Positions 11,787-25,509 of a stretch of DNA of 64,000 nt are shown piece after piece. The stretch is from positions 119,900 through 183,899 of the forward strand of contig NMRA01000152.1 of NCBI GenBank assembly GCA_002633005.1, in the 5' to 3' direction. Position 1 is the first letter of the stretch. Each line of letters starts with the position of its first letter. The DNA comes from Phoronis australis (taxonomy: Eukaryota > Phoronida > Phoronidae). The notes below the pieces were generated by a model. That model searched no databases and was not told the DNA's origin. It worked only from the letters and a program-made list of their open reading frames with translations. A program made the translations under genes and the position numbers.

Positions 11787-11870
11787 TATAACACGAAAGC
11801 ATGACCAGTAATCACACAAAAAATAAAGTAAAAATAAAGTAGAATGACATGAGACAGATAGACGTCATAT

Positions 11871-11876
11871 TTTATT
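11871..11876 (-). terminator. Possible poly(A) signal of the WDFY gene
   Basis: AATAAA on the minus strand, about 950 bases beyond the WDFY stop codon. Other hexamers cannot be excluded. Confidence 0.35.
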
Positions 11877-12827
11877 TGAACAAATTCTCAGAATGTTTTT
11901 CCTCCCAGTTATCAAACACTGTACATGTGAAAAATGTGCTCGGTCAATGACTCACAATTCAAGTAACCTTTGCCAGCACCATCTTAATCAAAAAGTTTTT
12001 AATAATTTATGTGTCTAAAGACTACAACAGGTGTGGACCGACATGACAACACAATCCATTGAATAAAGTTGGTCAATATTGCCTTTTTATGGCACTAAGT
12101 ACTTCGTTAAGACTTGTACAAGAACTACATGAACACCATCAGCCCAGTGTCAGGAACACTGATCTAAGTTCTTTTTGTGTGATGCAGCACAACTGCTGCA
12201 TAAGCGTTGCCTTCACGCCAATAATACACTTTGAAGCAGGGTGCATAATTGGCATGCGAGTCCTGATGCTGCCGTACAAAAGACTGCAAGAAAGCTGCAT
12301 TTGGAAACCGCTCTCATGTGGAGTTGATACTAAACAAGAGGGCAATAGTCAACTACACGGGTATTGCGTTTTGATAACCAGTTTTCTCCACTGAATAACT
12401 GGCATCAAACTGGTTCTAAAAATCTGCGACCCATTAAGTGACTATTGCCAATGAGAGATATTTGCAATTGTTTGACTTGACCTCACTGCATACCCTCACT
12501 GATCCATAAATATAAAGCAATGCAGTCCACACTTGGCGGGCTGTAATTGCAGCTCCATAAACAGCCCTGTGATGAGACCATCATGTAATCAAACACAACA
12601 GCCTGGTTAGAATCATCATCTACAAAACACGATTCTCATTGTTGTATCATTTAATATGCTAAATCATCACAATGCCCGCATAAAAAGAACATCTTCTCGA
12701 AACCACACTGTCCGATGTCAAACAACACGGCCATCTGTACGCAGACCAGTCTGTTCATTTGGCTGCACACCTTCCATGTTGACAGGCAGTGCATAGTCAT
12801 TAGCTTCAGCAGTCAGATGAAACATTT

Positions 12828-15800
12828 TCAATGCAGAACACTCCCCACGTCCCATACCTAAAAGAGAATACGCATACGTTAACAGGTCACAAAGCATGTG
12901 TACTTACCCCAGCATACCAGAGATAATGTACCATTAACTTCATCTAGTGCTGGAACAGGGAACCAGAATATTCTCTAAACCAACCAATCAAATTTCCCGC
13001 TCCTCATTTAAATGATAACAACTACCATTTGCGCTGGGGTAACAAGCAGAACCTCAAAACCAATCTACTACGATGCATAAGAACATTAAAATAAATTTTG
13101 TTTTGACAGTTTCGACTGAAGAATACAATTACAAGCCTCAAGACTTTCACGAAAACCAACCATTCGTAAAAATTTGTTAATTTTTCTGAATTAAGAGTCA
13201 CACAATAACATTAAAGAGTAGTATATCAGGGAATACAGAAAATAGTAATCATGGAAATGTTATTTCAAGATATTCTTTACTCTTTCTCTTACCGTGTTTG
13301 AAATATCAAATGAATACTTCTCACAATTCAGAGAGACATTTTCTAAATTTCAGCCCAAAACAATTACTATTGCAGCACCAGTTTCAAAGTTGTGGATGTT
13401 TACATTAATATGTCAACTTAAAAGAACTAGGTGGTTGACTGGTAAAGATTTAAAAAATTAAATTTCTAATTCTAAATACAAATTCATTAAAAAATTCCAC
13501 AACTCAACGTGACAATGTAAAATAACACTCTTTGCAAAGCTGTTAATTTGGTTCATGTCACAATTCGTTTTCAGAATCTCTGACTTGGAAACCTGTTTGG
13601 AAGAGAAGAGACTAAAATGACTTGTTAAAATCCCAACCTTAATGATGCGATCTCTGCCAGCCGTAAGTAAGCGCTTCCTCGTCTCATCCAGGAACATGCA
13701 TACAACATTGTGCTTGGTGTCATGAAATGTCGCTAAGGGTGCTCTCCTGAAATAGAACACACGAGCATAACTCACTTCAGTCTGAAGTCCAGTCAGGATC
13801 ATATAATGCAAATGTATTCCTTTCTACTATTACTACTTGATCCTGGTCTGCTAAACTATAAATAGATCCTAGATCCTCACAGGAATCTTGTCTTGAATGA
13901 TAGGATCATATAAAGTACTAGGAGGATTTTGGAATTATTATTATTGCACAGATATCGGGTCCTCAGTAGCTCAGCGGTAAGAGCATTAGACCGGCAATCT
14001 AGAGACCTGTCGTTCGATTCCCAGCTGGGGTTCCCGATTTTACTGCGTTTATTTGATATGTTTCACTATTGGTCAACCTCAGCGTCTATATATTGACTTT
14101 TATCTTATGACAGCTACGGTAGAGAATTTAAAAATAATGAACTGTATATTTCAGGCTACTTAATCACTTATGAAAAAAATCCAAGAAAACAAAATTTCAC
14201 CGAATCTAATGATTACTTACTCCTCATCTGTGATAGAACTCGAACAGTTGTCACAGACACGGACAGGGAACTCATAGCCCATGACAGGGATTGTGGACTG
14301 ATTTTCACTACATTTGGCACATACAGCTTGACCGCACTTCCGACAATGATGCTGCAATGAAACAAAATGCAGAGTTACACCCTTACTTGCTATCTCCTTT
14401 GTCTTTTTCTCAATTCCAGTCTGAAGAAGAGCTTTTTACTGTTCTTCTACTTTATACTTATTTCTTTACCAAAACTATTCAAACAACTTTTATGCAAAAT
14501 AAAAAAGTACCCCAATCACAGATTTTATCAAACCAAAGGCCCAGAACACTGGAATTAAGGTTTTTCTGAATTAAAGTCCTTCAGACGACCCACACAACAC
14601 ACAATACACAATGCATTAAAGTGCTAGTTTGAATGGCCATTTGTCAGAAAAATATCTTTCGCCTACAGCAGGGCTTGGAATGACCAATGACAAAAACGCG
14701 GAAACTTTTACGGCCCAATACATGCGCGCTACCCATCCTTGAAATAGCCGATGTGAACCTTTCGCAGACAAAAATCGGTAGGACTAAAAAATAAGAAATA
14801 AAAAAAGAACGTTACCACCATCAATAGCATGCGTCTGTGACTTCTTATCTCGTCCACCCACTCCTCCACTCCCACCCCCACACATTTTTGGCTGCAGACC
14901 CATAGTATTTGTCACCGCGGTTAACAATTACACGAGACGCCATTGAAAATCCCACCACGCCATCCCAGATGCCCCGGCAATGTTGACAATTTACGTTCCT
15001 CCGAAACATAAAGAGCAACTTCCGCTTTTTGAGGTGAACGTCGTCAGCAACGCCGCGGTAAGAAAGGAATTTGCCGCGGAAATTTTATATCAAATCCGAT
15101 TTTTTTTACGCGGAAATATAATAAAATGCACGGACAGAACATTTGAAAAAAGCGGAAATCCGCATTTCTGCGGAAAATTCCAAGCCCTGCTACAGACCCC
15201 CCCAACAAGTGAGCCAACACACAAAAAGACAGAGCAGTCATGAAGCCGGATCAGACTAACTGCACACTAAGCTATTTATTAACACGAAGGCACATTATGG
15301 TAAAATCTCACCAATTTTGGACAAAAATAATTGCCAAAATTAACCTTTTTCATTTTTCCAAGGTTTCCATCAATATTAGGGAAGCCCACAATTTTTTAAA
15401 AATATTGTCTAAAGGTAGGTGTGACATGGAACTTAAAAACATTTATTAGCAGATCGTTATTTTTCCGCAAGGAGTCACCCATTGAAAAATGAGAGAACAA
15501 AACTTCACCAATCCATCATACTGTGTCCTAAAGTGGTAAGATTTTTTAGATTTCAACTACAGACCCCTCTGACTCATGAAGCAATACTCCTCAAGACAAA
15601 AGTCACTTACAGGGGAGATAATGAGAACCAGAGGTTCTTTATTCAGTGGAGAAAACGTGTTCTCAAAATGCTGTATCCTGTTACTAAAAATTACCCTATG
15701 AAATCACAAGGAGGAAGCCAAGAACAAAGCTTGGAATGACCAATGGCAAAAAAAGGAAAGTTTTCCAGATGATTGAATTGTTCTACGAATAAATAGGCTT

Positions 15801-18800
15801 ATATTTTATATGTCGTAAAATTTAACTGCAAAAAACATTTCTTGCACGAATGAAGTCAGCATGATGATAAAAAGAGACAAAAAAGAGGAAACTTACAACC
15901 AAATAACAGGAAATCAAAACCAGCAAAGAGGAAATCCTCTTAAGACACAAAAATTCCAAGCCCTGCAAGAAGCCCATATGGCGAGCAGTTTACTAATTTA
16001 GTCACCTGTCGGATGCCAATTTCTTTCTTCTCCCACATACTCTTAACATTCCAGAAGAAGGGCGTGTCACACTTCTGGCAGGAGTCGCTCTCTTTCCACA
16101 GAGGTGTCTAGATAAATAAAGGTGTTGAAGATATGGGAATAGAAAAAGGGTGTAGATTTTGGTTTTTAAAAACCTACCAATGAATATAGAGATATGCTAG
16201 AAATAAAACATAAAGTTAGATTATGACAACAGATGTGACTTAGAGGATGTTTTTGTTCTTCAGAGATCCTCTGACTAGGGGGAGGGGTAGCTACAACTTT
16301 GGCTTACAGTGAGAGTGCAGCTAAGCATGGGAAAGCAGTAAATCTCAATGACACCGTTATCATCAGAAATGCAATTATAGAAAGGAATGACTATGAGGAA
16401 ATGTCACAAGTTTCACAAGGTCATTAAAAAACAATCATTTTCCCATTCATAGCAAAGTAGGTTTGAAGCACCGACACAATAGTTGCTAAGAGCTGGATTT
16501 CATAAAAAATAGCAATGTTAACTAGGCCAACCGTTAGAACCTCTCAAAGGTTCCTGGAAACAATTATTCATTATGAGCAAATGAAAAATCTGTTGTTTGA
16601 CCCCTCAAGCTAGACAGCTTTCAATAACGTGCAAACATTCAGAGAGAGATAAACACAGCCCAAAATACTAATCACTTTTCCAATATGCCTCAGACCAACA
16701 CGGATTTAACAGCAACCCTCATACACAGCAACGTGAAATTGCTGCCAATCAAAACATGCAAAATACGGACGAGTTCCCCCAAAGATGACGGTTACTAACT
16801 CCCTTTTACTGTCACAACTGTAAGAGTTGGTGATTAGTCCGACTGTGAGAAGTGCTTCAGGCTGCAGACTTTTGGCCATTTCCTCAGCCCAACATCAACA
16901 CTTGTATTTCTTCAGTTATGCGCATCCATGTGAATCAAAATAAGAACTTTTGATTATCCCCACAGCAGTTCCTTACCTCATTTCTTTTTGTATCCATGTT
17001 CCAGAACACAATTATGTGATCACTACCAGCTGATATCAACTGTTTGGACATATTGCAATATATCAAGGACTGTACTTTGTCTCTGAAAACAAAATCGAGG
17101 GAGTCATAAAAATCCGACGACAAAAGGAATGAAACGTCTCATAAAAGTACCGCTGCCTGCAACTGTCAAACGGTTACTTTAGACCGACTGATTGCGATAT
17201 GAGCACAGCCCTGGAAATCGCTTTCGCATTATATCTAGGATCTCATTTACTCCCTTGCATAGTATATTCACTAGTGAGACAGAGCTCAGAGGAGTGGGAC
17301 ATACTTTTGTGCAATGCTCGACTGTCAGTCATTAAAGCCAAGATTCGAACCCGCTCTCCCAAACAGGAGTCTGGGGCTCAAACCACTACGACACACTGTC
17401 TCCTCTAAGTTTATTAGGTTGGTTAGAATCAATGGTGTGAGGTACACGGACTATTTCTAGGCACACAATACATTAGTACACACTAAACACACCAGTGTTC
17501 CATGATAAAAAGTACACAAGCACTAAAATTGGTTAATTCTCTGCAACTATGGTCAAATGATCTAAAAGAAAAACATGTTCATTAAAAAATAAACCAGGGT
17601 TTTGTGCAGTTTGACAATCTTCCAAAAAAGTTTGCCAGTTTTGTCACAACAAATTTAAATCATAGACTTAAATGTTATTGTCAGTAAACATCATGACTAT
17701 TTACCCTGAGTACTTTAAACATTCTTGTTACTGTAAAACCTGGAAGATCATTCAGCTCAACTTCAAGGACCTTGGCAATAACAACTAACCTTTCATGGAG
17801 AGATAAATTGGTTTACACGACGTGAACTTGCAGTCTAACCGCCACGCAATATGCAATAAAGAGAATTACGAAAGATTACACTGACCTGTGACCCTGCAGT
17901 TCAAATGCTGTGCCTTGTTGACCCCCTATATCCCAAACTATGATGTTTTTGTCATAACTACCAGAGTAGAGTTGATTTTTTTCTTTGTCCCAAGAAAGTG
18001 AACGTATGCTGCCTACAAAACAGCAAACATTAGACATAAATTCTTAAGTGCAAATAAAATTTCCTCTTGATCCAAATTTAACGTTGATGGCAAAAGGCTG
18101 GCTATTACAGATAAGGAAAAAATATTAAGTTCTTTCATCTTAGAACATTTCATAGCCAGGGATATTCCTGGACTGCTCCTTTGCACCATTAGCGCATAAA
18201 AAATAAAAAAGGCGCAAGTACATTGCAGCGTGAAACACTCTTAGAAACAAAACTACCTCTAGGAGGCACCAAAGAAGTCAGTCACCATCATCAAAGGTCC
18301 TCTTCACACTGAGAACATGTATGCCAATTTTCAAATGATTTGGTTGATACAGGGGTGGACACCAAAAACAAGATTTGAAAACAGCAAAACATGGCCACTA
18401 GGTGGTGCAAAATACCTTGATTCCATCCAAAAACAGGAAGATAGCGTCATCACACCAATAGATGCCTATATTTAAAATTCTATGAAAATCTCTTGAGGAC
18501 CTTTGAAGATACTGGGTTAAACCTAAAAAAAATTAAATTGCCACTAGAGGGCACAGCAGTAGTCAGATCTGTCTGAAAGTCGTCGTCATCCGTAGTCAAC
18601 ATCATATAAATACTCTTGCTAAATTAAGTAAAGATCCTGCGAACGGTTTAGGAAATACAGCCATAGGCGCAACAACAACAAAACTGCCACTAGGAGGCGC
18701 CACCGTAGTCGAAATCGTCGGAAAATCATTGTCAACCATCCTCTTTATAGTAAGCACATACATGCCAATTTTCACAATCATTCTTTGAGCGGCTTGGCTG

Positions 18801-21800
18801 ATAGAGGGGTGGACGCAAAAAACAGACTCGAAAATATCCATGATGGGTGTTAGTGTGATTCATTAGAACATTCAACCACATTACGGTGGTCATTTCGTAC
18901 CATGGCAACAATGACTTAAAAACGTCATAAAACCCCACCATTTTAAGGACTTTTCAGTAAGCTTGTGTATTCCACCACATATCTACAAAACTAAGTTCAA
19001 TTCAATGTAGAAAGTGAAAGTAGACAGCCTGCAGAATTTGATTTTTGACTATGTAACTATGCCACTAATTGGATCACATGGCAACGTCTTTTTAGGACAT
19101 AAGAAAAAATGGCGCATCCGTAGCCACACAATGTTATTAGTAACATGACCAAAGTTCTTATGATTGAAATGCTAAACATTTTATGCAAGTTTTGATTTTT
19201 CCATAAAATCCTTCAAGTCCTATTTCCTAACAGTCCCTTATGTAAGAATGGAAGATTTTAAAAAACAATTCCGAACAACGTCATGGAGAAAGCTTCATAA
19301 AATTAAAGAATTATACATGAAAGTTTCACTTAAATCTGGCCAGCTATTTCTGAAATATGACGTTACAAAGTTAGCCAAATACGGACATTTTTCATGTATT
19401 CCTAAATCCACATCACATTTGAAAACTACATAGCCATCTAATGACAGAGATAATGCCAATGGATCGGTGCTAGATCAAAAAATAGCCATGGTAATTCTTC
19501 ACAATTTCCCAGAAAAATGATTGTCAAAATGGCCATTTTTCTATTTTTTCAAGGGTCGATTACATTGTTGCAAATTATGGAAACTTTACCAAATGTTTTT
19601 AATAACATCTGCACTGTATAAACTATACTAATTCTAGACTTAAATTTGCTTAATATTTAATATAACACAAATTTAACAAAAAAAAAATCTTTAGCCCAAC
19701 ATATATCAAGTTAAACAGTCAAGTAAAGGATTACCATATTAGACCAGTGTAAGTCAGTTTTAGGTGAAAGTTGCAGTCAGAACAGAGCATGCAGTTTTGG
19801 GTTTAAAATAGACAGGGTTCACACTGTCATGCTAGGCTTCAGGAGTGTTTGGTGGAAGTCACATGTTTCACAACATACGAGGCGTGAAACTTTGGGGAGA
19901 CAGGAGATAAACAGGTTTCACATGGTGCTGAGGTAAGAGGGTTTTGAGTGAAACATACACAGGTTCACAGCACACTGGGGGGAGGAGTTTTGGTCATATC
20001 AAATGTCCCAGAATACGATTTACTATTTACTCAAATGGCTTTTGATCTTAACACAATTCAATGATTCCGGAAATGTTATATAATTTTATTAAATAAAACT
20101 TAGTAGAAAAAAGCAATTACTGAAAATAGCTCAGATCTACACTTCACTTGTTTTATCAATGATTGAAGAGAGATTAGAAGTCATACTTCTGTGAAGAGCA
20201 CACTACATTTCTATAATAAGAGCGAAACATTACTGCTGCCATAAATGTGATTGTAACCCACATTCAAGTTGAAAGCCCACCTTTATGTTAACATTTATAT
20301 TGTCTGCAAATAAAAACTGAAGACCATCTTAGATATGACCTTTTCAAACTAGCCAAAGGTACTCTACAAAACTGCAGCCTTATCAGTCACACACAGCTCT
20401 GTGTATAACGGCTGGGAGTTATGGTGGACGTCAAAACAAAGTGGATTTCAAAGCCGTCATCACAAGAGGCATTATTTGAAGCAATACTGAGTATATGCAA
20501 GTGACCTGGTTTGTCACTCAACTCTTGCTAATGCATGTGGTTTACTTTAGTCTGCTGAAAACATCCTAGAGATCAAAAAATTGTTATTAACTGATGAATC
20601 AGATAACACCATACCTGAGTGTCCTTTCAATGTCGTGATCTCCTCACACGAGTTTGAAGACACCTTCAGCACAAGGATTTGTCCGGAGTAATCACCGACG
20701 AAGGCATACTGAGAGGAATCATCAAATCTAGTAAAAACTTGAAAGGAAAACACTACAAGAAACAGAATCTCTGATGCTGATGATCAGTGCATCATTGACT
20801 TGATTGAAAACCAAACAAAAGACAATGTGTTTTATAAATGTTTTAGTGAAAACCAAGCTCCATAGGGCTTTCAGGGCTTGGAATAACCAATGACAAAAAG
20901 AGTGGAATTTTCCAGATGATGTATCCTTCCACAAATACATAGGCTCATGAAATAGAAATATGTCTTTGTGTTGTAAAATTTAAGTGATCAGAAAGAAATG
21001 TTTCTGCATTAGTAAAGTCAAAATAATGATAAAAAGAGGCGAAAACAGAGAAAACTGGAAATTAAACAAGAGGAAATTGAAACCAAAAAAGAGGAAATCC
21101 TGCTAAAAGAGGAAAAGTCCAAGCTCTGGGCTTTAACCGTGCTACCTTAGTCAACGTTTTCTCTAGTTCAGGGCATTGCTGTACATACGTAGACATTCCG
21201 TAACAAAATGAAGAAGTTAAGAAATACGTTGTAATGGCTACTTCCTACAATCCCTGAGAATGAAGATACGAGTTAGTCAGGGCTCTCTGTGCCTCAGGTG
21301 AGCAAGGGCCCTATTGGCAGTTCCAAACAACACCCTATTTTGAGCAACAACAGTGGGTAGCAGTGCACCCAGAAAGGATACTGTAGACACGTGCACCAAG
21401 CGGTAGCCAGCTTCCCACCCAGTCTACGGCCTGTCTCTGAGCAGTGCCACTGGAAATACTTGTCTCGGCCCGTACTCATTACCCATTCACAGTGGAGACT
21501 GAACAAAACGGCAGTCACACGGCTTTGGTGAGCTGGAACAACAATGGCAAGCAAAATGAATTTTTTTACAGACGGAGACGTCACATTGCAATGGATTGTG
21601 GGAAGTAGTGTTGCATTGATGCTCCGATCTAACGCTGACATCATCGCTAAAGAAAACATTGAGAACTGAAATGAATAACAAGCCTCAGAGAAATCAATTC
21701 TGTGATCTCACTACAAAAATTAAAATTTTGCATAATAGAAGCAAAGTCCAGTTGGCTGCATACAAATCTTTGACTGGCAGTGCTAAAAAGTCAAATAAAT

Positions 21801-24800
21801 GAGGTCTACTCTCCTCAGTCACATGCAAATTCTTGTCTGGTAGCGTTGAGCTGGGTCTGTGTTATTCTCTAGAGAAACAGGAAATCTAAGTTTTGATCCG
21901 GTCTCATTCTCAGAATGTCACCTGATGAGTCCTCAGTCGTACCTGCCAACCATAGTGACCAGTGTTGTCAGCACTCAGTGACGCCACTCAAAACTGATTC
22001 ACAATCGAGCCTCCAATCAAAAAGGATTGCTGAATAATTGATTCTGCACAAATTCTGTACTATACCCGTCGATAATCAAGTCAAAAAGAGTGATATGGCT
22101 AACGAGGCAAATTGTATCTATTGAAACCTGCTTCATGAACATTGTGTACAAGAACGCCAATACTGTCGACAGGTAACTGAATCTGGTCAGACTAAGAATT
22201 AAAGGACTAAAATAGCAAAAAGTTCAGTGTGAATTTTACCTAAATAATCTTTGACTGGTGTCATCCTGTTGAAATCTTCTTCCATGAGAAATTCCTGAAA
22301 TAATTTCCAATGTTGTCCACAAATGATGCTCATATTAACCATTAATTTATGATATTATTTGTCAACCAAACTTACAGTTACACTTAGTTTAAGTAAAAGC
22401 GGTGTAACAATAATAGGATGAAAAATTCATAATCAACTTAGGACGCATTGTAAAACACACCACTGGTATGACATTATAATCCTGACAAAGCTAAATTCAA
22501 TACTTATAAACAAAACGTCTGTTTGTCAATAAATAAACATACCATAATTACCAATTACTACAATAACAAGGAAAAGTTTTGTTGAACACAACGCTCCATT
22601 TGTAATTAATAGCCTTAATAGACTGGAGGCTGACAAAAGATCAGCCTGCCACCAATTAGAGCGTTTTTTATTAAGGCCACTAAAATACAAATGAAACGTC
22701 ATGTGCAACAAGGAAAATTTGCTGCTGAGATACCCTAACAAGAAAAACTAAACGTTTTTTAATAAAGACGGTTGTCACTCACTGAAATAGTGCCATTATC
22801 AAGTCCCACAAACAAACGTCTGGTGACTGCGTTGTATTCAAGTGTAGAACATTCACCTAAAATAAAACACAGGGCTTGATGACAGGCAAAGAAATGAGCA
22901 AATTATCCCAGCTAAGCTAAAGAAAAATAAAAAATTTGAGTCAAAAAGTTGTGATATTTCCTGCTTTTTATCCATACTTAGTCTCCATTGTATTCAATCC
23001 AAGTGGCTTTGTTATGAAACATGGATAAAATAAATCTATACTTAAGATCAACGACACGTTTCTCTCCTTTAGATTTGTCATTCTTATCCCACATTGCAGT
23101 AATTTAAAATTATATACCATTTATTCATCAAAAGTAACAAGTAAACAATATAACATATGCCATTCACCCAGTGCCAGTGCCCGCAGACTAGTTATCAAAT
23201 ACATGTTCATAATGTGCTTTAAAATAATAATTTTGTTGGACTGTTGCATTTTTGTCATCATCAACATCTCCTTTTCATCATCCTCATCTTTGCTTTGGCC
23301 AACACCCCCTCAACCCATTATTTCACAAAGTATCAAAAGCCTAACACATCCACTATAAAATATTCAAGTGGAGCAAAAGAAGAGTCCATACTCACTTGGC
23401 ATACTATGGTAGATACTTGGCCAGTATTGACCACTGTCTCGTTTCAGCCACACTCGAATAGTCCTGAAGAGAACACAAGTTCAACATATTCTATAAGAGC
23501 ATCGTGTGTTGTAGTATCGTATTATTATGTAGTGTAGTTATATATTGCTGTGAATAAAGTAGTCGTCTCGGTACTTAGTTTTCAAATATAATCCTACTGT
23601 CCTGAACCTGTTGTCTTCATTTTCACCTCTAACCCGTCAAATATTACTTCACAGTGCAACCCAGAACAAGACACAGGGAAATGGAAATTAAGAGTAACAT
23701 AACTTCAGGCAGTTGCTCTACCATTAAACTTTAAAACGGGTAAATTTAAGGAGATAGTGTGGGCTTGTATCCAGAGGTCACTGGATTTTTAAAATATTAC
23801 CAAAACACATTATATCGCTTAGAAGGCCATGAACTTATATATCGGGTTTTGTCATTTTATTAAAAATTGACAACCCAAATAGCAAACATCAGATTTACCA
23901 ATAGATCAATAGCTATCCTAAGTGACTGCTTTTAATCCAATCTCAAATTTTGAAGGAAAATACAAGAATTACAGACAAGTTGAAACAACATTCTTTCATC
24001 CACGAATTTGTGAGCTATACGTCAACTTTTTGTACAGATCATCTAAACATAATTGACATTCCACAAATACCACTAAGCGACAGGACAATGACAGCGTAGA
24101 ATTAAAGTCATACTAGTATCTACCAGATAGCCTTGGTACAAAGCTGTATACTAAATATAAAGCTTTGTGCTGATGTGAGTAAAAAAGTTGTAAGATAAAA
24201 TCTGACACAAGATTAGTGTCATTAAAAACTACAGTCTTCCCTGAGTAAACTAAATTATTTAATGGCGTTCTGCCGCTATTCTGCTGCTAAAGTTGTGGAG
24301 CGATCTTAAGCAATAGCTTTCGGTACCATGAAATACTGCGTCACCTATTGGACAGTTTCTTTTTTCGCCGATTCTTCAATCAACTGTTGTTCTTTCACGA
24401 GGCTGCGTATACGTCACAACAAATTATAGGAACTGGTTTCACTTCACTATAAGTTTTTAGAATTTTAATATCGAAAAACCGAATTTCAGAAGAAATTTTG
24501 CTGCTGCCAAGCTATCATCATCTCTCGAGAGATGTTGGAAAATTTTAGGAAATGGCGTGTGCACCTGTCATGAGCGTACTGTTTTCAATACGATGACATA
24601 ACTTTTCTTTGTTAGAACAGGCGGAGGATTACGCATAAAAATGACGTTTATTAGATTGTTTTCCACTTAAACAGCTGTAAGGGGCAAAAGTCGTTCGATT
24701 CCCAGATTTTGCATGCACGCCGTCCGGTCTTTAGCTCTACATGTTGATACAGGTTTCACGGCGAGTTGACGAGCAGAACTACCCTGCCAATTTCGGGGTC

Positions 24801-25509
24801 TATGGAAGAAATACACACAGTGGTACCTGGCTGCATTTTGATGATAGTCTTCATACAGCTAGCTGGCTGGCTACTACCCAGGTAGCACTGAAGAGTTGAT
24901 TAGTACTATGTTTCATTTGTAAGAAATAAAAAGCATCACCTTAAGTTTGATAACGTACCTCATTGACTTAGGAGTTAGGTGGAATTATTGTGTTAACTAG
25001 TTACACAGTGAACTGTCCAGTTTGAGGTGCTAAACTATTTCAAATTCAATACTACTAGATTTCAGTATTGGTTACTGCACCGGCAATGGACAGGTTCAGA
25101 CAGATTTCATTTTCACTCATTGCTGCAAGTCAAACTGAGTGCAATGAAAATCTCAGGAATTGGCACAGCTCATTATAGACGAACTGTAGTTAGGAAAACT
25201 AAAAAGACAATTCTTAGCAATCACAACAATCCTCATCTCATTTTACATGATGACTCATTGTCAAGTGTGTCTGATGTGACAATTTGACAATGACACTAGA
25301 CTAATCGTGACTGTCTGGGTGCAGAACCTCCAAGATAGATTGATATACCTGTCATCGCTGGCGCTTATCAACCCGTCTTCCCCAGGCAACAAGACGGCCA
25401 TGTTAACTGTGTCAGCATGACCCTCTATCCTATCTATTAACACTGGTTTTCGAACACTTGGTGAAGTTGAACTCTTGTCAGCCGAAGGAGGCTGAATCTG
25501 AGCTGCCAT
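12828..25509 (-). CDS. WDFY2: WD repeat and FYVE domain-containing protein 1/2, complete, 12 exons
   Basis: Binds PI3P on early endosomes through its FYVE finger and acts as a WD40 scaffold (in vertebrates for Akt and PKCζ). Exons, 5' to 3': 25509-25349, 23463-23396, 22856-22783, 22294-22240, 21532-21382, 20727-20615, 18012-17886, 17082-16977, 16107-16006, 14351-14221, 13746-13638, 12857-12828 (TGA). All introns are GT-AG and phases match, giving 408 aa; the family is about 400-410. Start context GAAAATGG is good. The order is six WD40 units (for example [46 protein letters not shown]), then the FYVE finger with [16 protein letters not shown] (aa 318-326) and RVCDNC, then a seventh WD unit ([16 protein letters not shown]). 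The FYVE inserted before the last blade is diagnostic of WDFY1/2; whether it precedes the vertebrate split cannot be told. Introns hold three MITEs, a tandem repeat and tRNA-like pieces. Divergent from MMAA. Confidence 0.96.
13961..14032 (+). repeat. tRNA-like pseudogene or SINE head
   Basis: 72 bases fold as a tRNA cloverleaf: acceptor TCCTCAG / CTGGGGT, D arm TAGCTCAGCGGTAAGAGC, and anticodon arm TTAGA-CCGGCAA-TCTAG (GGC if read, with C instead of T at position 33). The T loop is TTCGATT. The T stem (TGTCG / CCCAG) no longer pairs, and a GGC anticodon is unusual, so this is a decayed tRNA-derived sequence. It lies in the WDFY intron between exons 10 and 11. Confidence 0.65.
14669..15189 (-). 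mobile_element. hAT-like MITE, long form, copy 1 (521 bp)
   Basis: Starts CAGGGCTTGGAATG and ends in the inverted CATTCC-type end ATTCCAAGCCCTG. It is flanked by a perfect 6-bp target duplication CTACAG (14663-14668 and 15190-15195). Strand is set by alignment with copies 2 and 3, which are in the opposite orientation. It holds a frame opening [15 protein letters not shown] at 14980 (plus strand) that is conserved in the other long copies. It lies in the WDFY intron between exons 9 and 10. Confidence 0.9.
15725..15965 (-). mobile_element. hAT-like MITE, short form, copy 4 (241 bp)
   Basis: Same ends as the long form (CAAAGCTTGG…CCAAGCCCTG; two changes at the left tip), but a different AT-rich interior with repeated AGAGGAAA strings. 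Flanked by a perfect 6-bp duplication CAAGAA (15719-15724 and 15966-15971). It is in the same WDFY intron as copy 1. Confidence 0.88.
17325..17405 (-). repeat. tRNA-derived SINE-like fragment
   Basis: On the minus strand, TGTCGTAGTGG (17383-17393; A box-like) is followed by GGGTTCGAATC (about 17342-17352; B box). The spacing suits an RNA polymerase III internal promoter. The anticodon arm is decayed. Within the WDFY intron between exons 7 and 8. Confidence 0.6.
18240..18860 (+). repeat. Degenerate ~145-bp tandem repeat, four units, CTCF-like motif in each
   Basis: The strings CCTCTAGGAGGCAC (18256), CCACTAGGTGGTGC (18395), CCACTAGAGGGCAC (18541) and CCACTAGGAGGCGC (18687) recur at 139, 146 and 146 bp. 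Between them the units share ATGCCAATTTTCA and a GATA-(C/G)AGGGGTGGAC block. The third motif fits the CTCF core CCASYAGRKGGCRS exactly; the others differ at one or two positions. In the WDFY intron between exons 6 and 7. Confidence 0.75.
19811..19990 (+). repeat. Imperfect GGTTTCACA-type repeats
   Basis: Strings such as GGTTCACACTG, GTTTCACAACA, GGTTTCACATGG and GGTTCACAGCACACTG recur among G-rich spacers in a WDFY intron. No firm period could be set by eye. Confidence 0.35.
20872..21128 (-). mobile_element. hAT-like MITE, short form, copy 5 (257 bp)
   Basis: CAGGGCTTGGAATAACC to TCCAAGCTCTG, with a perfect 6-bp duplication GGCTTT (20866-20871 and 21129-21134). The interior matches copy 4 (for example CCAGATGAT, AATGATAAAAAGAG, AGAGGAAATCCT). 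It lies in the WDFY intron between exons 5 and 6. Confidence 0.88.
24127..24580 (+). repeat. Dispersed direct repeat, copy A
   Basis: Shares ordered blocks with 26441-26850: TAGCCTTGGT, TGTGGAGCGATC, TGTTCTTT-CAC-AGG, CACAACAA, and TCATCATCTC…AGATGT. It is in WDFY intron 1. The family is unknown. Confidence 0.6.

Noticed and set aside
24680-24712. B-box-like GTCGTTCGATTCCC
   Set aside because: No A box or cloverleaf upstream; too little to call a tRNA or SINE.
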